44,010 nucleotides of DNA from Verrucomicrobiota bacterium (GTDB taxonomy: Bacteria; Verrucomicrobiota; Verrucomicrobiia; Limisphaerales; J093): the NCBI GenBank assembly GCA_029556615.1, contig JAKQDD010000135.1:1-44010 (forward strand), read 5' to 3'. The translations under genes and the position numbers were made by a program. Positions 17,289-25,985 of this stretch are shown here, one piece after another (position 1 is the first letter of the stretch; every line of letters starts with the position of its first letter). The notes beneath the pieces were generated by a model. That model saw nothing but the letters and a program-made list of their open reading frames with translations. It made no database searches and was not told where the DNA came from.

Positions 17289-17963
17289 ATGCGAATCTCA
17301 AGAACCTTGGCCGGGCCAAATATGTGCATGGCTGCCGTGTCGCTGGCGCTAATGCAGAGTGCTTCGGCACTGACGGTCGGCGATACATGGACGTGGTCCG
17401 CGGGCAGCACGCCTCCCGGGGCTTTCGTTATCGACACTCAGGGAGCGGTTCAGGTCGGGCTCCGGGCCGAGCACCGACTCCACGGCCTTTGGCTTGGGCA
17501 ACCCCAGTGGGATGCCGTAGCTGGTAAGTACGTCTACACCGTGCCGGCGGGCGTCTCGGAGTCTCAACCTCTCAATGCGGATCCGCAGTATGCAGTCTGG
17601 AGTTTTGATTTTTCCATAATCACTCCGATCGACAGCTTCTTCGATGTTTATATGGATATCGACGTGGACCCGAGTGCTGGAACTAATTTCAGGCAGCTGG
17701 GGGGTGGACCATTCCAAGGTACATGGCAGGATTCGTGGAATATGGGCATGGATTTCCTCCAAACCTCCCTCGGCTCCTTCAGCTTTGATCCCAATGCGCC
17801 GGGGGTATATGACTTCGCGTTGACCGTCATCGACCGTGATGATCTGAGCCAAGTGGCCAGGACCGAGATGCGAGTGAACGTTGTGCCCGATGCGGGCGCC
17901 AGCTTCTCCCTGTTGGGAATGGCCTTGGTCGGTCTTTGGGGTCTCGCACGCAGGACCAGGTAA
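17289..17963 (+). CDS. Exported protein with VPDAG sorting signal
   Basis: The product has 224 residues. The signal peptide spans roughly residues 1-28 (MRISRTLAGP, then CMAAVSLALMQSASA). The mature region is beta-rich with acidic loops (YMDIDVDPSAG, TVIDRDDLSQ) and no recognised enzyme motif. The C-terminal signal is VPDAG at about 199, a hydrophobic helix, and ARRTR at the end. It is a likely exosortase substrate on the cell surface. It has its own sigma-54 promoter (17232) and a hairpin 27 bases after the stop. No Shine-Dalgarno sequence is seen before the ATG. Confidence 0.82.
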   Translation: MRISRTLAGPNMCMAAVSLALMQSASALTVGDTWTWSAGSTPPGAFVIDTQGAVQVGLRAEHRLHGLWLGQPQWDAVAGKYVYTVPAGVSESQPLNADPQYAVWSFDFSIITPIDSFFDVYMDIDVDPSAGTNFRQLGGGPFQGTWQDSWNMGMDFLQTSLGSFSFDPNAPGVYDFALTVIDRDDLSQVARTEMRVNVVPDAGASFSLLGMALVGLWGLARRTR

Positions 17964-17989
17964 ACCAAGTTCTCTTCCGGCCTTCGTCA

Positions 17990-18018
17990 ACAGCCGCCAG
18001 GGTCTCCCGGGCGGCTGT
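17990..18018 (+). terminator. Hairpin after the gene at 17289
   Basis: acagccgcc (17990-17998) pairs with ggcggctgt (18010-18018), loop of 11. No T run follows, so termination may be weak or factor-dependent. Confidence 0.45.
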
Positions 18019-18840
18019 ATGGCATTCATGACAAGGACTGTCCCCTGCAGTCCTCCGTCCCGTGTCTGCCGAGCCTGCGCTTCATCGCCCGGGCCGGTCA
18101 CCGGGGGCAACCCTGCTTTCGAGGGATTCACCACGAAGGCGCAACGCCGCTTGGGCCCGCAACGAGTCCGCGACGAGGGTAGCGCCGGGGGGGTACTTCG
18201 CGTTGCCCATTCACCCGCCGCGGTCACCGCCCGCGGCTACAGTCAGGTGCCCAAATCGGTGACTGTGCCGAGGATCAACCGCGGACCACGCCAACTACAC
18301 TTGACGGAATGCACAAGACGCCCGGAGATCCCCCACCGCTTCCCCTCTGCCGTGTTCCGCGTGTTCGGCGTGTTCCCTTCTTCTTCTCTGCGAGCTCCGC
18401 GAGCTCCGCGGGGAACCCATGCAAGCAGGTGCACCGCGTTGGTCACCGGCCTTGCTGTTCCCCCGCAGAGACCGCAGCGCCCGCAGAGAAGGAGGGAAAA
18501 GAGCTTCATCCCGCTGTCCTCCGTCCTCTGTCGTCCGTCGTCTGTCGTCTCTCCTTAGCGCCCTGGCGCCGTTGCGCCTTTGCGTTGACTGCCCTGGCCC
18601 GGAAGAAACGCAAAGGACCGAAGACGCCAAGGCGCCAGGGGAATCTGCTTTGCGTTAGCGCCTTTGCGTTGACTCCCCCCGCCCGGAAGGGAACGCAAGG
18701 GCGCAGCGCGGCTTGGCCGCAACCAAGATCCAGAGTGTTGGCATTGGCGCCCGGCTCCGACGGTCCCGCGGGTCGCCGCGCTGCGAAGGCGCTCTCGCGC
18801 CCGAAGTGAGGAACCCCGAAGAGCCCCTGCCCTCGGAGGT
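18019..18840. repeat. Repeat block with a segment shared with 24214-24356
   Basis: Readable parts: an accacgcc/ttccgcg fold-back 18278-18365; R5 18375-18505; heptamers 18515-18555; R1 18556-18640 and 18641-18700. Bases 18702-18840 (containing ccggctccgacggtcccgcg) are an inverse copy of 24214-24356. No gene is supported between 18019 and 19089. Bases 18841-19089 are unremarkable. Confidence 0.7.
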
Positions 18841-19089
18841 TGTCAAACCGGTGTCCACGGTCGGGACGAGGACTGGACTTCAGACCGGCACCGCGGGTCG
18901 AGCGCGGAAAAAACCTGTCGGAAAACACGGGATTCGCCAGGATCGGAATCGCGATCCCGCGGGCTGAGTCTTTCCCGCCGATGTCCCTGCGGATCAACCA
19001 CTACGCCGCGTCCCGGACCAACGTCCGAGCGCGGCTGCCGACCGGGACCGGGCCGGGAACACCCCGCGACGGGCCTCGATGCGGTCCGG

Positions 19090-19106
19090 TTGGTATGGCC
19101 GGTGCT
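19090..19106 (+). promoter_or_regulatory. Sigma-54 promoter of the fn3/P-domain operon
   Basis: TTGGTATGGCCGGTGCT has GG-N10-GC spacing. Its last nine bases equal those of the promoter at 27864 (GGCCGGTGC). The predicted start is near 19117, so the open frame beginning at 19079 cannot be translated in full from this transcript, which supports a later start codon. Confidence 0.72.
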
Positions 19107-19213
19107 TGGCGACGCGACCTGTGGGGTTCGGTCATACTGCGGTGCCTGCTCCAGCCGAAACGGTTCGTGCGGCTGGCGGGACAGAGGTGTGCCCCCGCCC
19201 GATCCGGACGGCG

Positions 19214-20083
19214 GTGTCGGGGTGGGCTCGAGGCATCTTGCTGGCCACCGCTCTCTGTCTCCTGGTCGGGGTCCGTACGGTCTCCGGCGCCGTTCCCGTG
19301 GTGTCGTGTACTCGCAGCGTCAACCTGGCCTGGGACGCCAACGTCGAGCCCGACATCACCGGTTACCGGCTTTACTACGGCACGCGAAGCGGGGAGTACA
19401 CGGAGTCCGTCGACACCGGCAATGTCACGACGACGAGGGTGGACGGGTTGGCCTGCGGAAGCGTCTACTACTTCGCCCTGACCGCCTGGAACCAGGCCGG
19501 GCTCGAGAGCGATTTCTCGAATGAAGTCGAGTACCTTGTCCCTGTCGACCCCCTTCCTTCGGCGGGCATTGACACCCTCAGCATCGGGGCCGGGCAGAGT
19601 CTCAAGGTGGCGGTGGCCGAGCTGCTGGCGAACGACACCGGGCCCGATCCGGAGCGCCTCGATGTCGTCGGCGTCTCTCCCGCCTCGATGGCCGGGGCTG
19701 CGGTGAGCCTGGGAGGCGGCTGGATCTTCTACCAACCGATACCAGACCAGACCGGGCAGGATTCCTTCGCCTACACCCTCGCCGACGGGTTGGGCGGGGT
19801 TGCCATCGGCACTGTGATCGTGAACCTGACGACCGGGGAACCGAGCGGGGGCACCCTGAACCAGCTCGGCCCGCCTGTCGTGTTCGAGGGCAAGGTCCAG
19901 GTGCAGTTCCTGGGCATCCCGAACCGGCTCTACGCGATTCTGCGGAAGACGAGCATCATCAGCCCCACGTGGGCCCAGATCGGCACGGCGATGGCCGATG
20001 CCACGGGCCTCGTCGAGTTCGTGGATGCGAATCCTCCGGCGGAGACGAGTTTTTATCGCACGCTCGACTTGATGAGTCCTTGA
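19214..20083 (+). CDS. Exported fibronectin type III and cadherin-like protein
   Basis: From GTG at 19214 the product is 289 residues, opening with a clean signal peptide (MSGWARGILLATALCLLVGV, cleavage near VSGA). An fn3 domain follows (NLAWDANVEPDITGYRLYYG to AWNQAGLESDFSNEV), then a cadherin/Ig-like module (LLANDTGPDPERLDVV, DSFAYTLADGLGG), then a C-terminal module ending in NPPAETSFYRTLDLMSP, a pattern frequent in verrucomicrobial secreted proteins. It has no sorting signal of its own. The stop overlaps the ATG of the next gene by one base (TGATG), so the pair is translationally coupled under the promoter at 19090. It is probably an extracellular adhesive or matrix protein. Confidence 0.78.
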   Translation: MSGWARGILLATALCLLVGVRTVSGAVPVVSCTRSVNLAWDANVEPDITGYRLYYGTRSGEYTESVDTGNVTTTRVDGLACGSVYYFALTAWNQAGLESDFSNEVEYLVPVDPLPSAGIDTLSIGAGQSLKVAVAELLANDTGPDPERLDVVGVSPASMAGAAVSLGGGWIFYQPIPDQTGQDSFAYTLADGLGGVAIGTVIVNLTTGEPSGGTLNQLGPPVVFEGKVQVQFLGIPNRLYAILRKTSIISPTWAQIGTAMADATGLVEFVDANPPAETSFYRTLDLMSP

Positions 20084-20766
20084 TGAGCGCCTTTCTGAAC
20101 CAGCTCAGGCTGCTGTGCGCGCTGGGGCCGGCTCTGGCCCTCGAAGGCGCCGTGTTCGACGTCGGCGTCAGCACGATGATCCCGGACAACAGCGGCTCGG
20201 GCGTGGTGTCGTCGATGGTCTTGTCCGCCGACCAGGTGTTCGGACCGGTCGCCGCGGTGCGGGTCCGCCTGTCGGTGAGCGGCGTGGGCGTTGGCGGGGC
20301 TTTCAACGGGGATTTGTACGCCGCCCTTCGCCACGTGAACGGGTTTACGGTCCTGCTCAATCGCCCCGGGAAAAGCGCCGACAACACCTGGGGCTACGGC
20401 GACAACGGTCTCGAGGTCGTCCTCGACGACTCGGCCGGGCTTCCCGACATCCACGATTACCAATCGAGCCTCGGCGGTCCTCCGGCCGGCCCGCTGGCTG
20501 GCGCCTGGTCAACCGATGGCCGGATGACAGACCCCGCCGTCGTGACCGGGACATCGCCGCGCAACACGGCGCTCGACATCTTTGTCGGAATGGAAGCCAG
20601 CGGTCTTTGGACCTTGTTCGTCGCGGACCTGAGCGGCGGGGGACAGGCACGACTCGACTCCTGGGGGCTCGACCTCGAGGTGACACCGGTCCCTGAACCT
20701 GCGGCGGCGGCCCTCGTCCTGCTGCTCGGGGCGGGCGTGTGGTGCGGTGCGGGTCGTAAACGCTAA
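20083..20766 (+). CDS. P-domain-like protein with VPEPA PEP-CTERM signal
   Basis: The product has 227 residues. A short hydrophobic N-terminus (LRLLCALGPALALEGAVF) could serve as a signal peptide. The mature part resembles the proprotein convertase P (homo B) beta-sandwich: FGPVAAVRVRLSVSG, then FNGDLYAALRHVNG, and GLWTLFVADLSGGGQARLDS. The C-terminus is a canonical PEP-CTERM signal, VPEPA at about 203, a hydrophobic stretch, then GRKR. This differs from the PDGG-type signals of most neighbours. It is the second gene of the operon starting at 19214. The TAA stop is the start of an R1 repeat (gctaacgcaaaggcgc). Confidence 0.82.
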   Translation: MSAFLNQLRLLCALGPALALEGAVFDVGVSTMIPDNSGSGVVSSMVLSADQVFGPVAAVRVRLSVSGVGVGGAFNGDLYAALRHVNGFTVLLNRPGKSADNTWGYGDNGLEVVLDDSAGLPDIHDYQSSLGGPPAGPLAGAWSTDGRMTDPAVVTGTSPRNTALDIFVGMEASGLWTLFVADLSGGGQARLDSWGLDLEVTPVPEPAAAALVLLLGAGVWCGAGRKR

Positions 20767-21388
20767 CGCAAAGGCGCAGGGGGACGGACAACAGACGACC
20801 GCCGGATGAAGTCTCTTTCTCTCCCCTTGGCGCCTTAGAGCCTTCGAGCCGTTGCGTTCTCTTCCGGGCGGGGCAGTCAACGCAAGGGCGCTAACGCAAA
20901 GCAGATTCCCTTAGCGCCTTGGCGTCTTCGAGCCTTTGCGTTTTCTTCCGAGCCAGGCAGTCAACGCAAAGGCGCAACGGCGCAAGGGCGCAAAGGGGGA
21001 CGGAGGACAGACGACAGACGACAGCGGGGATGCCTTTCCTCTCCCCTTGGCGCCTTGGCGCCTTCGAGCCTTTGCGTTTCTTTCCGGGCGGGGCAGTCAA
21101 CGCAAGGGCGCTAACGCAAAGCAGATTCCCTTAGCGCCTTGGCGTCTTCGAGCCTTTGCGTTCCCTTCCGGGCGGGGGCATTTAACGCAAAGACGCAAGG
21201 GCTCAAGGGCGCAAAGGGGGACTGAGGACAGACGACAGACGACCGACGACAGACGACGGCCGGGGATGCCTTTCCTCTCCCCTTGGCGCCTTGGCGCCTT
21301 CGAGCCTTTGCGTTTCTTTCCGGGCGGGGGCATTCAACGCAGGCGCAACGGCTGGACGCGAATGGAGCGGAATCGGGGTTCCTCGCCA
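20767..21388. repeat. Array of R1 fold-back repeats
   Basis: At least five R1 elements in the same orientation (20820-20912, 20908-21000, 21040-21130, 21125-21215, 21275-21345) each read ccttggcgccttcgagcctttgcgtt, a loop with ccgggcgg, then aacgcaaaggcgc. Short heptamer tracts separate them (20998-21022, 21222-21262). Translations of this block in every frame are spurious. Confidence 0.8.
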
Positions 21389-21811
21389 TCATGCCGTCGC
21401 GTTGTCATCGGAGTTGGAGGGGTCCGGTCCGAGACCATTCACCACCCGGTGGATCCCACGGCTCACCAACTCCTCGCCAAAGTTGATGACCAAGCCCAAC
21501 CGGAGCCCTGTCAGACGCAGATAAGTGAGCATTTGGGCTGCGAAGACACGGTTCCACTCCCCGAGCGCCTTGTTCTCGACCAGGACCGAGCCCTCGACTG
21601 TCAGGTCTACACGCAAGGGCTTCGACAACCGCCGTCCCTTATAGATGATGGGCACGGAAAGTTGGCGTTCGGTCTGTAGGCCCTTGAGCCGGAGCTCCTC
21701 GACCAGGGCTTCCTCGTAGACGTCCTCCAGGAGTCCCGGGCCTCCGAGTTCACGATGCACTTCGATGGCCGCTTCGACGATGATCTTGCTGATGACGTTC
21801 TCTCTCCTCAT
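21389..21811 (-). CDS. GxxExxY family protein
   Basis: From ATG at 21811 (an earlier ATG at 21844 is possible) the product is 140 residues. The family signature is clear: IVEAAIEVHRELGGPGLLEDVYEEAL contains GpGllEdvY, followed by LSVPIIYKGRRLSKPLRVDL and VLVENKALGEWNRVF, ending with GLVINFGEELV. These proteins belong to a PD-(D/E)xK-like nuclease superfamily group often scattered in environmental bacteria. The VDLTVEG...VENKAL segment supplies the D and ExK positions. Biological role unknown. It stands alone between repeat blocks. Confidence 0.85.
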   Translation of the reverse strand: MRRENVISKIIVEAAIEVHRELGGPGLLEDVYEEALVEELRLKGLQTERQLSVPIIYKGRRLSKPLRVDLTVEGSVLVENKALGEWNRVFAAQMLTYLRLTGLRLGLVINFGEELVSRGIHRVVNGLGPDPSNSDDNATA

Positions 21812-21844
21812 GCAGACATCTAATTCAAGCACGGCGAAAAGCAA

Positions 21845-22270
21845 GCTCAGGCGCGTCGAGAACTGAGGGCACTGAAGACTTGTCTTCTGACCGCCCCCAC
21901 CTTAGGGCCTTAGCGTCTTCGAGCCTTTGCGTTTCCTTCCGGGCGGGGCAGTCAACGCAAGGGCGCTAACGCAAGGGCGCGGAACTGCAGGCTGAAGGTC
22001 CCAGTGGCTAGGAAGTAACGCAAGGGCGCAGAGACGCCAAGGCGCAAGGGGGGGACAGACGACAGCGGGATGAAGTCCTCTACTCTCCTCTTGGCGCCTT
22101 GGCGCCTTCGAGCCTTTGCGTTTCCCTCCGGGCAAGGGCAGTCAACGCAAAGGCGCAACGGCGCAAGGGCGCAAAGGGGGAGAGAGGACAGACGACCGCC
22201 GGATGAAGTCTCTTTCTCTCCCCTTGGCGCCTTGGCGTCTTCGAGCCTTTGCGTTTCTTTCCGGGCGAAG
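21845..22270. repeat. R1 repeat block
   Basis: R1 elements at 21902-21985, 22015-22050, 22080-22180 and 22215-22265, with short heptamer tracts (22053-22065, 22180-22200). Bases 21985-22020 (ccactgggacc-like, inverse) repeat a stretch at 8500-8530. Confidence 0.75.
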
Positions 22271-22902
22271 AAGAGGTCCCCGTCCGTCCTGACCGGCTGT
22301 ACGGCCATCAGAACCGGTGGTGTCTCCAACAGGTTGGGCAACTCGTTGGGTGCCACCCACCGAGCAACGGGGACCTCGAATTCGCATGCACCCGGCACCG
22401 AACCATCAGGCATGTGGCATGCCAATACACTCGCCTGCAGCCACAGTGTAAAGTATATCTACACTGATTTCGTGACTCATCGGGCGCGGTTTGCTGAGGT
22501 TTCAAGAGGCGGCTGCAACACTTTGTCAATTCACAAACTCCTATTAAACCGCACTTTGCAGTCATGTTGAGAAGGCGAACAGCGCCCCGTTTTCACCGAA
22601 TTCATGGAATTGAAAGTAAGGTATTCCGACGACGCACTCGAGTCGTCCAGCCTGTCGGACTTGTCGACTTTGTCGTCTACTACGAGGACAGCAGACGACC
22701 ATTCCATGGACGACTTGCGAGTGGCGAGTGGCTGGCCGGAACCGGCGAGGGACTCTCGTTAGGGATGGACATCCGCCGGTGCGCAGCCGGCGAGACCAAC
22801 TATCAAAGCGTTGAACAGCAATGACTTGGGCACATGGACCACAAGTGGCGAGCACGACGAAGATGACGCCGTCCATTCCCAACTTCCAGCGATGCGATCT
22901 CT
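22271..22902. other. Gap before the gene at 23017, no firm gene
   Basis: A minus-strand stretch around 22270-22425 translates as CEFEVPVARWVAPNELPN and PPVLMAVQPVRTDGDLFF with normal-looking composition, but it then runs into an R1 repeat and has no recognised family. It may be a gene remnant. The rest to 22902 shows no supported feature. Confidence 0.3.
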
Positions 22903-22919
22903 CTGGCATGCTTTCTGCC
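22903..22919 (+). promoter_or_regulatory. Sigma-54 promoter of the gene at 23017
   Basis: CTGGCATGCTTTCTGCC has GG-N10-GC spacing and matches TGGCAY and TGC. The predicted start is near 22930, giving an 87-base leader to the ATG at 23017, or longer if a downstream GTG start is used. Confidence 0.7.
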
Positions 22920-23016
22920 TTGGGCTGCAAGCGTGCGCGTGCGGTTTCGAAGGTGTACGCGGAAGCGTGGTTGGCATTGGCTGGCGACCGCCAACCGAAT
23001 CACACGTGAGTGAGCA

Positions 23017-23958
23017 ATGAAACGGCGACAAGAACCAGTGGGTGCAGGCTCGGGTTTCCTTAGGTGGTTCTCGAGCCAGGAAAGTAAGGAACGCAGTCCG
23101 TTGTCCGGCGAGGAAAGTCCGGTGCCGGGGCGGGGTGGGAGTTGCGTGGCGCGATGCTTGGGCATCGGGCTCGCGGCGGTGTGGGCTTGCGTTCTCACCC
23201 TGCACGCGGCGGGATCGTTTTGGATCGACAAGCAGGTGGTGGTCCAGCCCATCCAGATGGGGTCCAGCGACGGCAGTGCCTGGGCCAACATCGATCTGTC
23301 CATCTATGAGGCTGAATCCGACAAGATCTGGGCCCAGGCCGGCATCGACATCAAGTTCCTGTCCGCGGTGCAGTATCAGAACAGCACGTACCTTGACATT
23401 TCGTCGAGCCCGTGGAGCGCAAACTCGCTTCTGAGTTTGGCGGGAGGCTCCGGACATGCACAGCATCCCGATCCCACCGTAATCAACTTGTACTTCGTAA
23501 GGACCATCGACCTGTCGACGAGTGTTTACGGGTATTCCCTGCAGACAACAGCGGCTTATGGCATGGTCTTTCCGCAGAACGGCGTGTCGATCGCGAACAG
23601 CGCATTCGGTTATGCCAGCGGGAACGGGATGCGCGATATCTTCGCCTACGAGCTCGCCCGCAACCTGGGTCTCGACAACGACACCTTGGGCGCACCCTCC
23701 GACCCGATGAACCTCATGAAGACCAGTGGACCGTATCCCACGAGCCTTGATGACATCTTCCCCACCGGGGCCGGGTACGGACACCTGACGCCCGAGCAGA
23801 TCGCGATGGCCCGCAGCACCACGTTTGCCAGCGACTTGGCCCCTGGCGACCAGTATTCCTACTACGACGAGATTCCGGAGCCGGCGTCGGCCGCCGCGGT
23901 CAGTGCCGGTCTTCTCGCCCTCTGGGCCTTGGTCCGCAGACGGTCGGCCCGTCAGTAG
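23017..23958 (+). CDS. Metzincin-like pseudoprotease with IPEPA PEP-CTERM signal
   Basis: The product has up to 313 residues. The signal peptide lies at about 43-66 (GIGLAAVWACVLTLHAAG), so a later GTG start (23122 or 23146) is plausible. The fold resembles secreted metzincin proteases: DKIWAQAGIDIKFL, VINLYFVRTIDL, then DIFAYELARNLGLDND and a Met-turn-like NLMKTSG. The zinc motif HExxHxxGxxH is replaced by Y211-E212-L-A-R215-N-L-G-L-D-N221: the glutamate and glycine stay but all three histidines are gone, so proteolysis is not expected. The PEP-CTERM signal IPEPA (about 286), helix and RRRSARQ end the protein. A paralogue with the same replacements is at 28943. Confidence 0.82.
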   Translation: MKRRQEPVGAGSGFLRWFSSQESKERSPLSGEESPVPGRGGSCVARCLGIGLAAVWACVLTLHAAGSFWIDKQVVVQPIQMGSSDGSAWANIDLSIYEAESDKIWAQAGIDIKFLSAVQYQNSTYLDISSSPWSANSLLSLAGGSGHAQHPDPTVINLYFVRTIDLSTSVYGYSLQTTAAYGMVFPQNGVSIANSAFGYASGNGMRDIFAYELARNLGLDNDTLGAPSDPMNLMKTSGPYPTSLDDIFPTGAGYGHLTPEQIAMARSTTFASDLAPGDQYSYYDEIPEPASAAAVSAGLLALWALVRRRSARQ

Positions 23959-24608
23959 CCGCGAAGAAGAGGGATGGCCGCAAGAAGGCGCAAAGCGCGC
24001 AAAAGAAAGCCGGTCAGACCGCCCACAGCTCCGCACAGATCGACACCGATGAGGGCCGACTTCATCCCGTTGTCCTCTGTCATCCTTTGCAGTGCAATCG
24101 GTGAGAATCGTGCATTCCTGGCAAGATCCGCAGGCAACGGAGTCGAGGAGTGCGGCACTGATTTGGCGCGGAGCGCCGATGGAGCGGCGGGAGGACAAGG
24201 GAATGAAAGACAAAGGAATCCGCGGGCAGGGGCTCTTCGGAGTTCCTCACTTCATGCGCGACAGCGCCCTCGCAGCGCGGCGACCCGCGGGACCGTCGGA
24301 GCCGGACGCGGACGCAAGGGCTCAGAGCTTGGGTTGCGGCCAAGCCGCGCTGCGGCATAGCGCCTGGGGCCCCGTTGGGGCGGCCGCACGCAGAGGGAGG
24401 ACAGACGAGCTCTGATCCGCGGCGATCTGCGGGCGGCGTCCGATCAGGTCCCAGTTTCCGGATCTCCCCCGCTTTTGCGTTTGCCTTCTGGCTTTGCGAT
24501 TCAGCCTGCGGAGGCGGCGGATTGGCTGTATGTCAATAGTGTGGATTTGACCCCATTGCCCCTCTCATGGCGGTGAACGTCTGCGGGAACGGAGATGCGG
24601 CAGCGGTT
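23959..24608. repeat. Repeat block and shared segment
   Basis: Bases 23970-24005 carry aaggcgcaaagcgcgcaaa, the family also at 4065 and 16790. Bases 24020-24050 hold half of an R4 element. Bases 24090-24195 share inverse sequence with 11260-11345. Bases 24214-24356 are an inverse copy of 18702-18840, followed by the cctggggccccgttggggcg arm also present at 1276-1297. Bases 24400-24608 hold no feature I can support. Confidence 0.6.
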
Positions 24609-25025
24609 TCAAAGTCCGGCCAGACGGTTCAGGAAAGCTCGCGGCGTCAGGACCTCCGCACCGAAGGGTTTACCCAGAGCAAGCAAGTCCGGATCGCGGG
24701 AGACGATGAACTCCGCCCGGGCGGCCAAGGCGCACGCCAAATACGGATCGTCGGAAGCGTCGCGGCTCCGCTGCTTGCCGAGTGGGGCCGGAACCACCGC
24801 ATGCGAAAGCGAGATCAGCCCCTCCAATGTCGCCCAAGGAGAGCGACGGAACTTCACGCTTTCGGCCTCCATGTTGGCGATGGTCTTGCGCCACTCCTCG
24901 ACGATGAAGGGCGTCACGAAAGAGCGAACGCGCCGGCGAGCCACCAGCACCGCACACCGGTAGGGCTCGGCGGACCAACCGCACGCCGCGGCCACCACGC
25001 TGGCATCGAGAACGGCCAGGTTCAC
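24609..25025 (-). CDS. PIN-domain toxin (COG1569-like)
   Basis: From GTG at 25025 the product is 138 residues: MNLAVLDASVVAAACGWSAE with the first acidic residue (Asp7), VTPFIVEEWRKTI, then the paired acidic motif ASDDPYLACALAA and IVSRDPDLLAL. These fit the PIN ribonuclease fold of toxin components such as VapC-like COG1569 proteins, which cut RNA with a metal-bound acidic cluster. The GTG start overlaps the TGA of the upstream RHH gene (GTGA), so the pair is coupled, antitoxin first. The gene appears intact, unlike the PIN gene at 14646. Confidence 0.82.
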   Translation of the reverse strand: MNLAVLDASVVAAACGWSAEPYRCAVLVARRRVRSFVTPFIVEEWRKTIANMEAESVKFRRSPWATLEGLISLSHAVVPAPLGKQRSRDASDDPYLACALAARAEFIVSRDPDLLALGKPFGAEVLTPRAFLNRLAGL

Positions 25026-25276
25026 GCCTGCAAGCGGGCCTTCCGTTTCGCGCGAAGGATGGCGGCCTCCTCCGCAGCCGTGGTGTCCCGTTCCCAGGCG
25101 CCAGCGTGGGCAGTCTCCAACTCCGCCGTATCCCTCTCGATCTGGCGTTGCTCCCACGCGCGCACCAGCTCGCGGATAAACTCGCTGGCGGAAGTGTAGC
25201 GCCCGGCTTCTACCTCCGCTCCGATCATCTCAGCCTGCCGGCGGGTCAGGCTCACGTTCATGGTTGAGACAGCCAT
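25022..25276 (-). CDS. Ribbon-helix-helix (ParD-like) antitoxin
   Basis: The product has 84 residues. The N-terminus MNVSLTRRQAEMIGAEV, then GRYTSASEFIRELVRAWEQR, is the ribbon-helix-helix DNA-binding fold of ParD/CopG antitoxins; the C-terminal charged helix (EEAAILRAKRKARLQA) would contact the toxin. ATG at 25276 is used, and ATG at 25261 is an alternative. It probably represses its own operon together with the PIN toxin. Confidence 0.82.
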   Translation of the reverse strand: MAVSTMNVSLTRRQAEMIGAEVEAGRYTSASEFIRELVRAWEQRQIERDTAELETAHAGAWERDTTAAEEAAILRAKRKARLQA

Positions 25277-25487
25277 AACAAGACTTCCGCGAGCCTACGC
25301 CATCGGCCAATCCTTGGCAAGTGTTGGCCGCAGGCCCGGATCCTCGCCTGAGAGCTTGTCCAGGGGACGGGGGACGGGGGACAGGGGACAGGGGACGGGA
25401 GGCAGAAGCTGAAACGCTGAAAGAAGGAGCTTGATGCAATGGCAGGTGCATGCTGGAGTGTGCGCGAGGGAACAGGGGACGGGGAAC
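25277..25487. repeat. G-rich heptamer tract
   Basis: Bases 25361-25425 read ggacggg, ggacggg, ggacagg, ggacagg, ggacggg and then aggcagaagctgaaacgctg; this is an inverse copy of 15229-15310. A short ggggacggggaac tract recurs at 25473-25486. Confidence 0.65.
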
Positions 25488-25494
25488 AAGGAGG
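25488..25494 (+). promoter_or_regulatory. Ribosome binding site AAGGAGG
   Basis: A perfect Shine-Dalgarno core lies six bases before GTG 25501. It fixes the start of the four-helix gene and stands out because most genes in this window have none. Confidence 0.8.
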
Positions 25495-25500
25495 ACGCAC

Positions 25501-25878
25501 GTGGCTGCACAGTCGGTCAAGGAGCTCGATGTGTATCGTAGGGCCTATGAGTTGGCGATGGCGGTGTTCGAGATCTCCAAGGCTTTCCCTCCCGAGGAGC
25601 GCTATGCCCTGACGAGCCAGATCCGGCGTGCTTCGCGATCCGTCTGCAACAATTTGAGGGAAGCGTGGGCCAAGCGGCGATACGAACAGCACTTCGTCTC
25701 CAAGCTCACCGACTGCGACGGCGAAGCGAATGAAACCGACACCTGCCTGGATTTCGCTCGCGACTGCCAATACCTATCGCAGGAGGAACACCGCGCCCTG
25801 ACGCAACTCAACGCCGAAGTACGTCGCATGCTCGGCTCCATGCTCAACAATCCGCTCCCGTTTCTCCTGAACCGCTGA
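25501..25878 (+). CDS. Four-helix bundle protein (23S rRNA IVS family)
   Basis: The product has 125 residues from GTG 25501. VKELDVYRRAYELAMAVFEI, then FPPEERYALTSQIRRASRSV, CNNLREAWAKRR and ETDTCLDFARDC are diagnostic of the four-helix bundle family first found encoded in intervening sequences of 23S rRNA genes and now known as a common free-standing small gene, often near toxin-antitoxin or phage-type islands. Function unknown. It is single, flanked by heptamer repeats on both sides (25473-25486 and 25895-25930). Confidence 0.87.
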   Translation: MAAQSVKELDVYRRAYELAMAVFEISKAFPPEERYALTSQIRRASRSVCNNLREAWAKRRYEQHFVSKLTDCDGEANETDTCLDFARDCQYLSQEEHRALTQLNAEVRRMLGSMLNNPLPFLLNR

Positions 25879-25985
25879 CGTCGCGGTTTCCCTTCCCCCG
25901 TCTCCTGTCCCCTGTCTCCCGTCCCCTGTCCTCTGTCCTCCGCGGTTCGTCACTTCCGGGCAGGCTCGCACGGATCCTGCTCCCT
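25879..25985. repeat. C-rich heptamer tract
   Basis: Bases 25895-25935 (ctcctgtcccctgtctcccgtcc) are the GACRGGG heptamer family in reverse orientation, following the four-helix gene. Confidence 0.6.

Noticed and set aside
21952..22425. Minus-strand frame beginning MACHMPDGSVPGACEFE
   Set aside because: The first 45 residues look protein-like, but the rest is R1 repeat translation. No family was recognised, so it is noted only as a possible remnant.
22564..22824. Small plus-strand frame MLRRRTAPRFHRIHG
   Set aside because: Arginine-rich composition, no family motif, and it ends near the promoter of the next gene.
23641..23760. Active zinc metalloprotease
   Set aside because: All three metal-binding histidines are replaced in both paralogues, so the protease call was changed to pseudoenzyme.
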